In this document: one piece after another, positions 1 through 11,049 of the stretch
Position numbering within the stretch: position 1 is the first letter of the stretch
Layout of the letters: every line of letters starts with the position of its first letter
Assembly (NCBI GenBank): GCA_916048095.2
Contig: OU696590.1
Span: forward strand, 3,075,001-3,139,000
Reading direction: 5' to 3'
Source: Sacculina carcini
Lineage: Eukaryota > Arthropoda > Thecostraca > Sacculinidae
Length of the DNA stretch: 64,000 bases
Notes under the pieces: generated by a model
Databases searched by the model: none
What the model was told of the DNA's origin: nothing
What the model saw: only the letters and a program-made list of their open reading frames with translations
Translations under genes and position numbers: made by a program

Positions 1-328
1 GTGTGTGTGTGTGTGTGTGAGAGTGGGCTTATGCTTCCTGTATTTGCTGGCTTAGTGCTTTGCGCAATGTGTATGTATGCTTGTGTGTGAGTGTGTGTGT
101 GTGTGTTTGCAAAGTGTAGCGTTTGCACAGTGCTGCAATTGCAGGGTGCGTTCTAGGTATCACGTGGGAGTGATCTGGTGTTGTGTTGAGATGTAAGGGT
201 GTGTGTGGAGAGTCTTGTTCGGGCGTGGTCGTTGAGTGGTGCGGTCTTGTAGACTTGCGTGGGACAGCGATGTCTCACGCGAGCCTGTCTTTAATATATC
301 TTGTTTCAGTTTTGTTTTTCATTTTACA
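1..328 (+). repeat. P-family LTR, partial copy cut by window start
   Basis: This is the 3' part of an LTR of the same family as P1, P3 and the solo LTR at 3211-3559. It starts in a GT-rich tract, has the family hairpin at 251-286 (arms 251-266 and 271-286, loop GCGA, three mismatches) and continues with a conserved CTGTCTTTAATATAT segment and a T-rich end closing in ACA at 328. The sequence after 328 does not match the primer-site-like segment that follows the 5' LTRs of P1-P3, so this is either a 3' LTR or a solo LTR. Confidence 0.7.
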
Positions 329-1150
329 AACACCGTGAAAGAAAGAGACATTAACGAGGTGGGTGTAAAAAGGAGCAAAAAGGTGAATGCTAGATAATAT
401 TTTCTTGAATCAAATCGGATTGAGCGGACAGGAGGAAGGTTGAGTCTTTCGCAAGAACCGAATAGTATCGAGAATTGAGATTTGTGCAAAAGAATTGAAA
501 GGAGAAATGGAATGAGAAAAGCGCGAGGGAAGGGAGCCATTAGGTTTGACAATAGATCTGAGTAGAAATTCGATCTTGGATGAAAGGAAATCAGAGAATG
601 CCGAAGCTGACAAGAGGGGGGGGGGGGTTCAAAATGGATTTGCCCAATTTTAAACCATAGTGCCATTTCATTTTAGGAAATGCCCACAAACCGGAAGGTG
701 TCGTGATATGTTTGGAGTATGTGAGCTCTCTATACCAGACACTGCACTGTAGCACTTGACAGTGCACCTTTACTAGGACAGGGAGTAGCACGTGAGTTGC
801 AGGGCGTGATATAGCGTCAATCTCCCACGTTTGAGCTCAAGCGACGAAACAGCGCCCCCTTATAAGACTGTGATAACAGGTTGCTTACATAAGGACGGGA
901 GCATTCACACATGCAGTGTGATTACATTTCGATGAATATGCTCCTTTTGGCGATGTAAGCCAAATGATGTTGTGTCACTTTTGGTGGTTTGTTGTAAAAG
1001 GGGTACCAGATTGGAGAGAGGGTGGAAAAATAGTAACAAATCGGAAAGAGGATAGAAAATAGGGACTGGTGTATTTTCTTCCTACAGAACTACAAAAAGA
1101 AATTGACCTTTTTTGAACGATATTTTTATGCAGGTTAGGTTATTTTTAGG
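329..1150. other. Non-coding stretch, nothing recognised
   Basis: I see no gene or known repeat. A 12-G run lies at 616-627. The end (about 1125-1150) has GGTTA-type repeats that continue on the far side of P1, at about 2722-2790, showing that P1 was inserted into them. Confidence 0.5.
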
Positions 1151-1155
1151 TTACT

Positions 1156-1527
1156 TGTGACTTGACAAAACAAAACTGAAGAAGATATATTAAAAGACAG
1201 GCGCGCGTGGGACAGCGATGTCCCACGCGCGCCTACAAGACAACACCGCACAGCAAACACGCCCGAACACGACTCCCCCCACGAACTCAGAGGACAATAC
1301 AAGGACACCATTGCATACGCGCACTCACACTCACATACACATGCAGAGCGAACCAACGCCACCACGACACCTGACACTCGACACTTGCCATCTTGTACAC
1401 TCCTCGCTGCAATACATGCACATGCACACACACTCGCACACAAACATGCATACACGATGCGCAAAGCACCACACCAGCAAACACAAGAAGCATAAGCCCA
1501 CACACACAACGAAAACCTCTAACTACA
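1156..1527 (-). repeat. P1 3' LTR
   Basis: This is the left copy of the 372-bp LTR. It contains the family hairpin at 1199-1234 (perfect 16-bp arms, 4-base loop) and a CA-rich tract. In element orientation it reads from the 1527 end (TGTAG) to the 1156 end (CACA). Confidence 0.85.
1199..1234. other. P-family hairpin, perfect 16-bp stem
   Basis: The arms AGGCGCGCGTGGGACA and its exact reverse complement enclose a 4-base loop, GCGA on the plus strand. The same structure occurs in every P-family LTR in the window: 251-286, 2393-2428, 3489-3523, 9107-9142, about 11815-11850, 18060-18094 and about 19198-19222. It lies near the 3' end of the LTR in element orientation. It could be an RNA structure of the R/U5 region; that role is inference. 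Confidence 0.85.
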
Positions 1528-2349
1528 CGTCCCCCTGTTTCTTGAGAAACAAATATATAAAAAACGCCAACACAGCAACAAAAAAATAAAAAGCGAAAAT
1601 GAACACGGAAGCAAGGCACAACTACGCACGCCACTAAAACAACAAAATCAGCTCCGGCCCATCCAGCTCGACGGCTCCACCAGAAACACGCACCTGGCTG
1701 CGGCGAAGCACAACACGTCAGGCCCCAGCGTCCCCTGCGCTCCCGCCTCGCCCGTGCTCTTCAGTGCTCCGCCGCAACCTGCCGTCTTCTCCATCACCGG
1801 CCGCCGCGACAGGACACAACACCTTGGCCCCAGCACCCACCGTGCTCCAGCCGTCACCTGTGCTCTTCAGCACTCTGTCGCAGCCGGCCGTGATCCACCT
1901 TCCACACAAGCCGTCTTGCCTTTCGGTTCACGACGCCTCCTGCGACTTCAGCAGCTCCTCGCCTACCTCCTTGAGCACCAGCAGCTTCCACCGACTGTTC
2001 CACCAGTTCTGCGACGTAGCCAGCACCAATGCAGGAGGGACGACGAGCAACCTCGGCGCAGCTCCCCGGCTGCCTGCTTGCCGGCACCATGCTCCACTGC
2101 CGTCCCCCTGCACACCCTCTTGCCACGCCGCCGAACACAACCCCTGTCTTCCACTTCACCACCGATGCCCAAGGGTCAGTACCACCGCCGCTGCTGAAGT
2201 CATTGGTCGATCCATCCCATTCCATGACACTATTCCGAAGCAACTACAACACTAACAACTACCCTAAACTGCACTATTCCAAAGCAAAATCAAACCACCT
2301 ATCCATAAAAACCACAAGAAGACAAATCTCTGAAACCGCCGAAATAGCT

Positions 2350-2721
2350 TGTGACTTGACAAAACAAAACTGAAGAAGATATATTAAAAGACAGGCGCGC
2401 GTGGGACAGCGATGTCCCACGCGCGCCTACAAGACAACACCGCACAGCAAACACGCCCGAACACGACTCCCCCCACGAACTCAGAGGACAATACAAGGAC
2501 ACCATTGCATACGCGCACTCACACTCATATACACATGCAGAGCGAACCAACGCCACCACGACACCTGACACTCGACACTTGCCATCTTGCACACTCCTCG
2601 CTGCAATACATGCACATGCACACACACTCGCACACAAACATGCATACACGATGCGCAATGCACCACAACAGCAAACACAAGAAGCATAAGCCCACACACA
2701 CAACGAAAACCTCTAACTACA
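2350..2721 (-). repeat. P1 5' LTR
   Basis: This is the right copy of the LTR, the same length as the left copy, with the hairpin at 2393-2428. The next bases inside the element (2349 downward on the minus strand) are the candidate primer-binding segment. Confidence 0.85.
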
Positions 2722-2726
2722 TTACT

Positions 2727-3205
2727 TTTTCAGGTTACTGTTTCTCGAAAATAGAGTTACTTTTTCTTATTATTAGGTTACTTTTTTGACAGCCCTAATG
2801 GTCACCATAGTAAACACGAGGAAGTACACACAAAACGTTCATGGTCAGGGATATTGGGGAATGGAGGAACTCAGGAAGTCTCCCCTTGGCGTAGACACTG
2901 CTAGAAAAGTAAACACAGGTTGAAAACTGGAAATAATTTGGAAGCTTTCAGCGGCAATCAAAAGAGTTGCGCAGATGTCTTGTGTGGGTCGTGATTGAAC
3001 TAGGTCAAAGTTTGACCAATCGGTTTAGCGAGCAAAAAGCGACCTCTATCAATTGATTAAACCACATGACATTGCCAGACAAGTTAGAGCGCGTGATAAA
3101 CACAAATATTTGTGATTGCAATAACCAAAGAACTTGCACAAAACGCCTACGCTCGCTTGAAAAAACAATATAAGCCTAAAAAAGTGTGTACGTCATTCAT
3201 TCTTG
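2727..3205. other. Non-coding stretch, nothing recognised
   Basis: It begins with GGTTACTTTTT-type repeats continuing the P1 target. The rest has no supported gene, RNA or repeat. Confidence 0.5.
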
Positions 3206-3210
3206 TCATG

Positions 3211-3559
3211 TGTTGTGTGAGTGTGTAGGAATGTATGTGTGTATGCCAAATAGAGTGTGTATGGTTATATCGGTGTGTGCGCGTGTCAGTCAAAACAGGA
3301 GGCTTTGACTCGACTTGTATGACGGTATAATGAAGTGTTCATGTCCCGCGGCGGCCAGCAACTGACCAGCTCGCCGCTGATTTTTCACTGCATTGTCTGT
3401 GTGCGTATGTGCTCGCTTATGTGACGGTGAGTCTGATAATATTGTATGGGAGTCAGATTCGAGGTATGGTCGTGTCGACACTTCTTGTAGGCGCTCGTGG
3501 GGTAGCAATTCCCACGCGCGCCTGTCTGTAAATGTTATTTTTTCGTATTTGTCGTTACA
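3211..3559 (+). repeat. P-family solo LTR
   Basis: This is a single 349-bp LTR starting TGTTGTG and ending GTTACA, flanked by the 5-bp duplication TCATG (3206-3210 and 3560-3564). The family hairpin is at 3489-3523 (13-bp arms, one mismatch). A perfect duplication around a lone LTR means a full element inserted here and was then reduced by LTR-LTR recombination. Confidence 0.85.
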
Positions 3560-3689
3560 TCATGCTTATTAATTACTTCCGCGATAATTGTAAAAATGTA
3601 AAACCACAATAAAACACTTTATAAAATAGTAATTTTGTCAATATAACGTAATATATGCTAGGACAATTTAATTGTTTGTCGAGGAAAAG

Positions 3690-3895
3690 TGTTAACGTAT
3701 GCGTATGTGTGTGTGTGCGTGTATTTGATGGGAGACCAATCGGTCTACACTCTCACAGAGTCTACCGGAGCTGAGATCAGCCATCGTGTGTGTGTGTGTA
3801 TGTGTGTGTGTGTCAGTGTGTGTGTGTATGTGTGTCAGTGTGTGCGTGAGTGTGTGTGTCAGTGTGTGTGTCAGTGTGAGTGTGTATGTGTAATA
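3690..3895. repeat. GT microsatellite, interrupted
   Basis: Two GT/GTGTGC tracts are separated by about 60 bp of unique sequence (3730-3788). Open frames on both strands here are composition artefacts. Confidence 0.85.
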
Positions 3896-4986
3896 ATAGT
3901 AATAGTAATGTATTGCCACAACAAGCACAAGAAAAGTAATATTGATAAAGTACAATAGCATAGTCTGTCAAGCCAATTATTGGCTTCTCAACAGACAAAG
4001 AAAAAAAACGCTATGCAAAAAAACTTAGCAAAAAACTCTCAGACTAATTAAACTTGAGAACTTATAATATAAACAAATACAACATGACAACAATACAACA
4101 ACAAGACATACAACCATTAACAACAACAAGACATAATCCATTAACAACAACAATTAAAGACATCGTCACAAATTGCAGGACACAACCGCACAGTGTGAGT
4201 TCACAACACCGAGACCAAAGGTAAAGGCTATCAAACAGAATATGAGAACATGTCATACACACAGAGACACAGAACATGTGAACACACAGAGAGCATACAC
4301 GAACCCGACTATGAAAACAATTGTATTTAGCATGAATATAATTAATATTGGTTATCAAGAAAATGTTTTCGTATCATCTTCTTGAACCTATGCGTGCTGC
4401 TACAATTAATTAGAGCTTGTATTTCAGTAGGCAAGCAGTTGAACAATTCCGGTCCGTAACTCACCACACTCATTTTAAACAGCGTGGTCCTAAACTTCGG
4501 TAAAGACAAGTTCAAATTATTGTTTCTAGAGTTACAAGCGTGTTCATACATTTGAAAAATTGAGTTACGTCCAATCAATTTGTATATCAGGAGGATTGTG
4601 CAGTACTTATGGGTTGATGAGAACTTGAGAATGTCTTTGTTCCTGAATAAATCTTCCGTGGAGTCGAATTTTTTCCTGTGGAAAATGCAGCGCAAATATT
4701 TTCTCTGTGCAACATTAACTTGAGTTAAAATGAACTATAAGTACTGGCCCAGACTGATACGCAATATATTAAGTGAGGGTAGAAGAGAGCATAATATACA
4801 TTAGTTTTAGCTTCTTGTGTTAAAATGTGTCGAACTCGATATAAAATCCCCGCTACTTTTGCAAGTTTTGAACACAGTTCACTGATGTGAACACTCCAGT
4901 TCAGGTTCTCATCGATGATAACACCCAAGAATTTGGTGGAATGACTCTGTCGCAAGTAAACACCATCCAATACGATTTCGGGGAAG
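3894..4986 (-). mobile_element. CR1-like LINE, 5'-truncated 3' end
   Basis: The minus strand encodes the C-terminal end of a LINE reverse transcriptase in two frames. About 4725-4970 contains FLGVIIDENLNW, the usual block after the catalytic core. About 4342-4695 contains the terminal block RTTLFKMSVVSYGPELFN. A frameshift lies between them. The 3' UTR ends near 3960-4000 with a small inverted repeat (GCCAATAATTGGC) and a short (ATTACT)n-like tail at 3894-3915, as in CR1/L2-type elements that end in microsatellite tails rather than poly(A). The 5' side stops at a GT tract. Confidence 0.75.
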
Positions 4987-4987
4987 T

Positions 4988-5015
4988 CGTGTGTGTGTGT
5001 GTGTCTGTGTGTGTG

Positions 5016-5049
<34 letters not shown>
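4988..5049. repeat. GT microsatellite
   Basis: Nearly pure (GT)n where the LINE fragment at 3894-4986 ends. Confidence 0.9.
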
Positions 5050-5052
<3 letters not shown>

Positions 5053-5059
5053 ATTCACA

Positions 5060-6640
5060 TATTTGTATCGGCAGGAAATGAGCTAAGCTTGAGCGGTCCT
5101 GTGTCTTTGTCAATATCCAGCTTTATCCAGTCACTTTTCCAATACACACACTATTTGTGCACTCAAGCCGTTCTATGCGTTCTCACACCTACTAGGGAAG
5201 CTGAACAATTTCAAATTCCTAATATGTGTATGTTTTTCCGTAAATTTCTGCTTTCCCCCTAATTGGTTTGCTTGTTTTATATTTGGTTTCATTATATTTA
5301 GTAATATAATCAGTTTACATCTTATATCATTATTTTTATTCTCATTTTGTTTGCACCCATCCGAATTATTATTCTTGTTTTTAGTCTGTTTTCAGCTGTC
5401 GCGCCCGTGCTGGAATGACGCCATAACAAGTATACACCTTGCAGTGCAACACACACACACACACACACACAGGTGTCCAAATAGACTTGAGAAAAAAGGG
5501 AGCCAAAGAGCACAAGATGACAGCTAACTTATTGGGCAGACATAATTACTAGTTCCAAGCCGCTAATTAAGCCAATTTCCTGAACGTGGGCTCATATTGT
5601 CTCATTAGTACATTTTATACCGAACAAGAAAGAAAAACATATATATATATATATATATCTATATATAAAAGAGATCATCTGTGTGTGTCTGTCTGTCCCA
5701 CCATCCTTGGTCCATTTTTCTACCAGCTATTCCTCCTTAACCTCTTGGTGAACCCGATTTTAGATTTTAAAAATAAAATAAAAAAGTTATGGAGGTGTAA
5801 AGACAAAATTAGCCCTGAAATATGCGAAAATGCTGGCCAATATTCTGCCATCTACTCCTCATAAACCAGCAATGGTACAACTATACGAATTATGCCACTG
5901 TGTAGAGATTTTTGTGTTATACAAGATAGGCTATAAAGCATGCCTAAATATAGAACACGTATAATGCAGAAAAAAATTCAATCTACATCCAAAATTATAT
6001 TTAAACTTCGGGCGTCCGATATTCTTTACTTTTTTCTCTATTTCTCAACAACTATTTATCACACATCTAAATATATTATACCATCATGCTGGAAATTTTC
6101 TTGTCTACAACACGGTATAACATGAAATTTTCTAGAGTAAATTTAAAGAAAGTTACGGCGGTGTAGAGTCAAAATGACAAGGTCAAAAAGACAAAATTAG
6201 CACTGAAAAACGTGAACAAAAGTAACGGACTTGACTTCAAGATTCAGAATCACTCATAAATGTCAATTAAATCATGTATAATTGAATCACATTATGCAAT
6301 ATATGTGAATATATCTGACTTACAGTTTGATTTTAATAATATATTGGCGGGCTGTGAGAATATGATTGTTGGGCCGCGTGTTAGAGACCCCTGGCGTAGA
6401 AAATCTCAAGATTCTGGTTACAAATTATTATCGAATCGCTTAATTTTGTGATCACGAACTAATAAGTTAGATCATCATAGATTAGGCTGGTCTATGTAAA
6501 GATTGGATGGTTGGGTTGGGTTTGGTAGGTCTGGATGAGGTTATATTTGCTTTAAAGTTAGCGGAATATATGGTAATTTTAGCAGTAAATATTATAGCGT
6601 CATATTATATACATATATATTATAATATATTAATATTATA
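5060..6640. other. AT-rich non-coding stretch with small microsatellites
   Basis: It holds (CA)n at about 5450-5471 and (TA)n at about 5640-5668, the latter followed by a GTGTGTGTCTGTCTGTCC segment reminiscent of ends of dispersed arthropod repeats. No gene is recognisable; the short open frames have no family likeness. Confidence 0.5.
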
Positions 6641-6642
6641 TA

Positions 6643-6760
6643 CAGGGAGTCCTCGGTTTTTCGACGGTCTCGACTTGCGACGTTTCGCGGATACGACGCT
6701 AGAAATCATCTGATCGAGTTACGTCGATTGCGTCGTAAGTACGACGCAATTTTGCTTTCT
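6643..6760 (+). mobile_element. pogo/Tigger-like terminus
   Basis: CAGGGAGTCCTCGGTTTTTC follows a TA in an AT-rich site and runs into CGACTTGCGACG-type sequence. Terminal repeats of this CAGGG...TCG..CGAC kind with TA targets are typical of pogo/Tigger DNA transposons. A second terminus of the type lies at 15600-15682 in opposite orientation. No transposase is seen, so this is a fragment or a MITE. Confidence 0.5.
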
Positions 6761-7260
6761 GAACTGTGAGTTGATGTGGAATTCCCGACAGATATAGTAG
6801 TAAAATCAAATTGTTTGGAAAAACAAGTGTTTCGCATTACTAGAGGTGTCATTACGGCTTACCGACGACAGATCCTGCTTTCTGCTAACGCTGAGTGTTC
6901 CTCGTGTTATATTTCAATTGCTTTGTTTTATTATTATATTTGATTTAGCGTTATTTTGATTTTCCATTACTCGTTTTGCTCATTGATAATATTTGCCTTT
7001 TTAAAGGCGGATATTTTCTTCTTGCGAGCTTATTCATTTACTTCTAAGACTGTTTAAGTCAATTAATCTTTCTTTTGTTTCAGGTTATATATTAGAATTC
7101 TCATATTTTGTTTCTGAATGTGATTGAGAATCAGGGTTCGCAGCCATAGTTGCTTTGCAATCTTCCTGCTGAATTCTCTCATAACATTCTTTTTCGTCAC
7201 TTTTCAGTTCAGTTTGTATATTATTTAATTTAACTTTGTCTATAAATATAAGTGCTGTTC
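6761..7260. other. Sequence upstream of LINE L-A ORF2
   Basis: This AT-rich stretch has no recognisable gene. It may contain the 5' UTR or a lost ORF1 of L-A, but the 5' end of the LINE could not be placed and no target duplication was found. Confidence 0.35.
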
Positions 7261-9045
7261 ATGGATATATGTATTATTTTCTGCCTCATGTCTGTTTTGT
7301 TGATGTGGCGGGGTGAAAATTTTAGTCCCGCCCCGACGGCTAACGGCCGGTTTTCCCGTTTTCCGTCAGCGCCCAGCTCTTTCCTCGCACTGAGGTGCCC
7401 ACTAATTCTGTGTTGCTCTCATACTCTGTCTTTGTGGTCGCCCATTGGACATTTTGCCTTGCCATATGTTATTAACAATGAGCTCTCAATAAATTGTTCT
7501 CACATGTGTTTTCTAGTGTTTTTCTTGTTGTGTGTGTGTATTTGTGTGTATGTTTGCTTTGTATTGTGTGTTGTATGCTTGTTTTTTGTTGTGACATTTC
7601 GTATGCATGTGTTATGTGTTGTGTTTTTGTGCTCGCATGCGTCGAGCATTAAGTGTTTATTTGTATGTCTGCTTTGCGTTGTGTGTGTGCCTTCTCACAC
7701 CGTGGATTTGTCGTTTCTGCTGATGATGTGTGGCGATGTTGAAATGAATCCCGGTCCTGCTCGACCACAAAAACGATTTTCAAATATACTTTTCGCCAAC
7801 ATCAGGGGCTTGTATAAGAACATCAGAGATTTGACAGCAGCCAGTCGCTCCAAGGACATCGTTATTTGTGCCGAAACGCTTGTGTCCGATTATCGGGACC
7901 AATCTGAGCTCTTGATGCCAGATTTCAGTAAGCCATTGCTAATCAAACGTGACTCAAAAAACAGGCGGCGTGGCATGGCAGTGTACGTACGCAAAGGCTT
8001 TTCAGCAACGAGAATTACAGCACACGACTGCACTTGTCATGAAGTTATGCTGCTGCGTGTCAACACCGCCTTGATGAATTTTTACATCTTTGGAGCCTAC
8101 CTAAATCCAGACAGTAACGACTCTATCTACGAATGTCTCTTGTCAGCCATGTCAACAATTCAGGAGAAGGACACCAAGTCAGCATTTGTATTTGTGGGAG
8201 ACATGAACGCCCATCACCGTGAGTGGCTCTTGTCGACATCTCCTACAGACGCTCATGGTAGAGCAGCATATGATTTCTGCAACATTTCTGGTTGCTCCCA
8301 AATGGTGTCCGGTCCCACACATCAAGCGGGAAACTCTTTGGACTTGGTTATGACAGACGTCTCAGATATGGTGAGTGTAAACGCGGAAGCTCCAATAGGA
8401 AGTTCAGATCACTCGTCGCTGTCCGTGAAGTTGACATTGAGACAGAAGGTTTCTCCTTACACGATTTCAAGGCTCGTGCACATGAAGAACAATGTTGACT
8501 GGGTGAAGGTGAATGATGAATTGAAAGCAATTAAAGTTTCAAATCTGCAGCAGAAGGAATGCCCCATCGATGCATTGAACAAATACATTACCGATGTCAT
8601 CTCAAGGAGAGTGCCTACTAAAAAACTACGTTTTCGCTCTGATAACAAAGCCTGGTTCACCAACGAATGTCGCAGCGCACGTGAATCCAAGCAGGAGGCT
8701 TACCACAAGTGGCTCCAATCACGCTCAGCCGATTCATGGAATGTCTACACTGAGGCCAGACGGCATGCTGAGCATGTGTATTCAGAAGCGGAAACACGTC
8801 ACTCAAAGAAACTTGCTGAAAAGCTAACATCTGCCAATGACGCCCACAAATGGTGGTCAACGTTGAAATCGTCAGTGTTTGGACATGACCTGTCTGTCCC
8901 TCCTTTATTTTCAGCGAACGGTGAGGTCAAAATCAACCCAACAGAGAAGGCAGAGTTGCTTATGGATTACTTCAATACCAAGCAATGTCTAGGGGCCATT
9001 CCGTCTGACGATTCATCTGTCCTCGCCCCGAAAATCAAAGGCATT
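7261..9045 (+). CDS. LINE L-A ORF2, 5' part: 2A-like motif and AP endonuclease
   Basis: This is the first part of the replication protein of a CR1-group non-LTR retrotransposon. I start at the first ATG of the frame (7261); the true start may differ. Residues of about 60-155 are hydrophobic and rich in Cys, Val and Leu. Then comes DVEMNPGP (7735-7758), a 2A-like ribosome-skipping motif, followed at once by an apurinic-type endonuclease domain (about residues 173-390) with CAETLVSDY, VGDMNAHH and SSDHSSL, the family's catalytic signatures. The frame has no stops and is broken only where P2 inserted at the GCATT target (9041-9045). It resumes in the expected register at 12273, so the ORF was intact when P2 arrived. 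Confidence 0.85.
7735..7758 (+). other. 2A-like motif DVEMNPGP
   Basis: The sequence encodes D-V-E-M-N-P-G-P followed by Ala, matching D(V/I)ExNPGP. 2A and 2A-like peptides make the ribosome skip the bond between G and the last P. Such motifs are known at the N-terminus of ORF2 in some CR1-, L2-, Rex1- and Crack-type LINEs. Here it would separate a Cys/Val-rich leader from the endonuclease. Activity is not shown by sequence alone. Confidence 0.8.
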
Positions 9046-9562
9046 TGTAGCGTCAAATGTTGAAAAAAACGACAATGTATTTCTCGATGCACAGACAAAG
9101 ACAGACAGGCGCGTGCGGGACAGCGATGTCCCACACGCGCCTACAAGACTACACCACACAGCGAGCACTAAGAGACAATCCCCGATTCCTCCCCGTTAGC
9201 GCATTATATAGCAAGCTTTGTTCGAAGAACATGTGTGTGACAACAGCGATGACACATTAGCGCTCATACCAATATACAGCAGATACATTGCGACATACAG
9301 ATGCATGGCATCAGTGGCGATGACGTGATCACACACACACACACGCACACATAAACACTCACAAGCATACCCACGCATGCAAACGCGCATACACGGACTG
9401 ATTCACATGCACACACGCGCACGCATACACACTCAGGCTAGCGCGCTTGTTCTGCAAATCTGTAGCGTGCGATTGCAGGTCCGTCTATTCCAGGTATGTG
9501 ATTCAACGGCGGTGACATCATCGCAATCGAGTGACGGCATTGCAACGTACACTGAAGCTACA
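9046..9562 (-). repeat. P2 3' LTR
   Basis: This is the left LTR, 517 bp. The family hairpin is at 9107-9142 with one mismatch. It contains CA microsatellites at about 9330-9430. Confidence 0.85.
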
Positions 9563-9939
9563 CTCCCCCCTGATCATCAAGATCATCAAGCTAACATTCA
9601 TGAGTAATAACCTCATGCATTCCAAATTGCAACCATCAAGACACGTTTGCAGCACACTAACTCTCGCTCGCAAAGACAGGGTTTCTTTCGCCGCAGACTC
9701 TACTGCGCCTAACAATCTGCGTCTCAGTATCTTCGTGTTGCTCAGCCGACGGGTCGTGCATACGCTCAACAGTCGTCGACGTGTCTCTCGCCACATGCTC
9801 ATCGCCTATGTCAACAATGAGTGGGTCATCGTTGTCGTCGCTGTTCACGTTGTCCGCACCAGCAAAGTCTTCGAACCGCTCCGATGCCACCAGTCTGAGG
9901 TCTCGTACGTGTCGCGGCACACCGTCTGCACCTCAGGGT

Positions 9940-11035
9940 TTCCTCCGGCCGCACTCGTGCGTTACCACCGGCCGCACTCGTGCGTTCCCACCGGCCGCAC
10001 TTCTGCGTTCGCACCGGCCGCACCTGTGCGTTCCCGCCGGCCACACCTGTGCGTCACTGCCGGACGCACACTACGTTCCCACCGGCCGCACCTCTGCGTT
10101 CCCACCGGCTGCACTTCTGCGTCTTCGCCGGCCGCAAACGTACCTGTGAGTCTCACCGGCCGCAATTATGCGTCTCGCCGGCCGCACCTCTGAGTCTCGC
10201 CGGCCGCACTCGTGCATACCCGCCGGCCACATTCTTGCGTTCCCACCGGCTGCACATGTGCGTCACTGCCGGCCGCACCTATGCGTTCCCGCCGGCCGCA
10301 CCTGTGCGTTCCTACCGGCCGCACTTCTGCGTTCCCTACCGGCCGCACCTGTGCGTCATCGCCAGCTGAACTCGTGCGTCCCCGCCGGCCGCACTTCTGC
10401 GTTCCTACCGGCCGCACTCGTGCTTCTTCACCCGCCGCAATTCTGCGTTCCCATCGGCCGCACCTATGCGTTCCCACCGGATGCACCTATGCGTTCCCAC
10501 CGGCCGCACCTATGCGTTCCCACCGGCTGCACTCGGGCGTTCCCACTGGCCTCACCTGTGCGTCTCGCCGGCCGCACCCGTGCGTCTTCGCCGGCCTCAC
10601 CTGTGCGGTCCCTGCCGGCCGCAACTGTGCGTTCTCTGCCGGTCGCACCTGTCGTACGTCTGTCGTCCTGTCGTCACCTGTCCCGGTCGTACGTCTTCGC
10701 CAGTCGCACATGTGCGTTCCCACCGGCCGCACTCGTGCGCTCCCACCGGCTGCACTCGGGCGTCTCTGCCGGCCGCACCCGTGCGTTTTTGCCGGCCGCA
10801 CCTGTGCGTCTTCGCCAGCCGCACCTGTGCGTCTTCGCCGGCCGCAACTGTGCGTTCTCTACCGGCCGCAATTCTGTGCATCCGCCGACCGCACCCTGCG
10901 TTTCCACCGGCCGCACTTCTGCGTTACTACCGGCCGCACCTGTACGTTCCCACCGGCCGCACTCGTGCGTTCCCACCGGCCGCATCTGGGCGTCTTCGCC
11001 GGCCGCACCGGCGCGTCTCCACCGGCAATCCGGCG
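9940..11035. repeat. GC-rich 23-bp minisatellite inside P2
   Basis: About 45-48 degenerate copies of a unit close to CCGGCCGCACTCGTGCGTTC plus CCA. Because 23 is not a multiple of 3, each frame cycles through all three registers, giving a 23-residue peptide period. As the unit contains few stop-like triplets, several frames stay open for 200-390 codons on both strands. I do not regard these as genes. Confidence 0.9.
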
Positions 11036-11049
11036 ACGAAAGCGCATAT

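Larger units (their letters stand above)
1156..2721 (-). mobile_element. P1: complete non-autonomous LTR retrotransposon (TRIM-like)
   Basis: Two direct repeats of 372 bp (1156-1527 and 2350-2721) start with TG and end with CTACA, and the element is bounded by the 5-bp duplication TTACT (1151-1155 and 2722-2726). These are the marks of integrase-mediated insertion. I noticed about four differences between the LTRs, so it is fairly young. The 822-bp interior has no gag or pol; its reading frames are proline/alanine-rich by composition. The segment next to the right LTR (AAGCTATTTCGGCG read on the minus strand) recurs next to the LTRs of P2 and, slightly changed, P3. It therefore looks like the primer-binding side and sets the minus orientation. 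The interior is similar to that of P3. Confidence 0.88.

Noticed and set aside
1199-1234. Helitron 3'-end hairpin
   Set aside because: The hairpin is internal to repeats with TG...CA ends and 5-bp target duplications, and no CTRR end follows it. This fits LTRs and not Helitrons.
3690-3960. Cys/Val- or His/Thr-rich small proteins
   Set aside because: They are translations of (GT)n/(CA)n microsatellite. The same applies to frames at 1135-1510, 2299-2700, 4890-5080, 17640-18060, 18830-19060 and 51530-51840.
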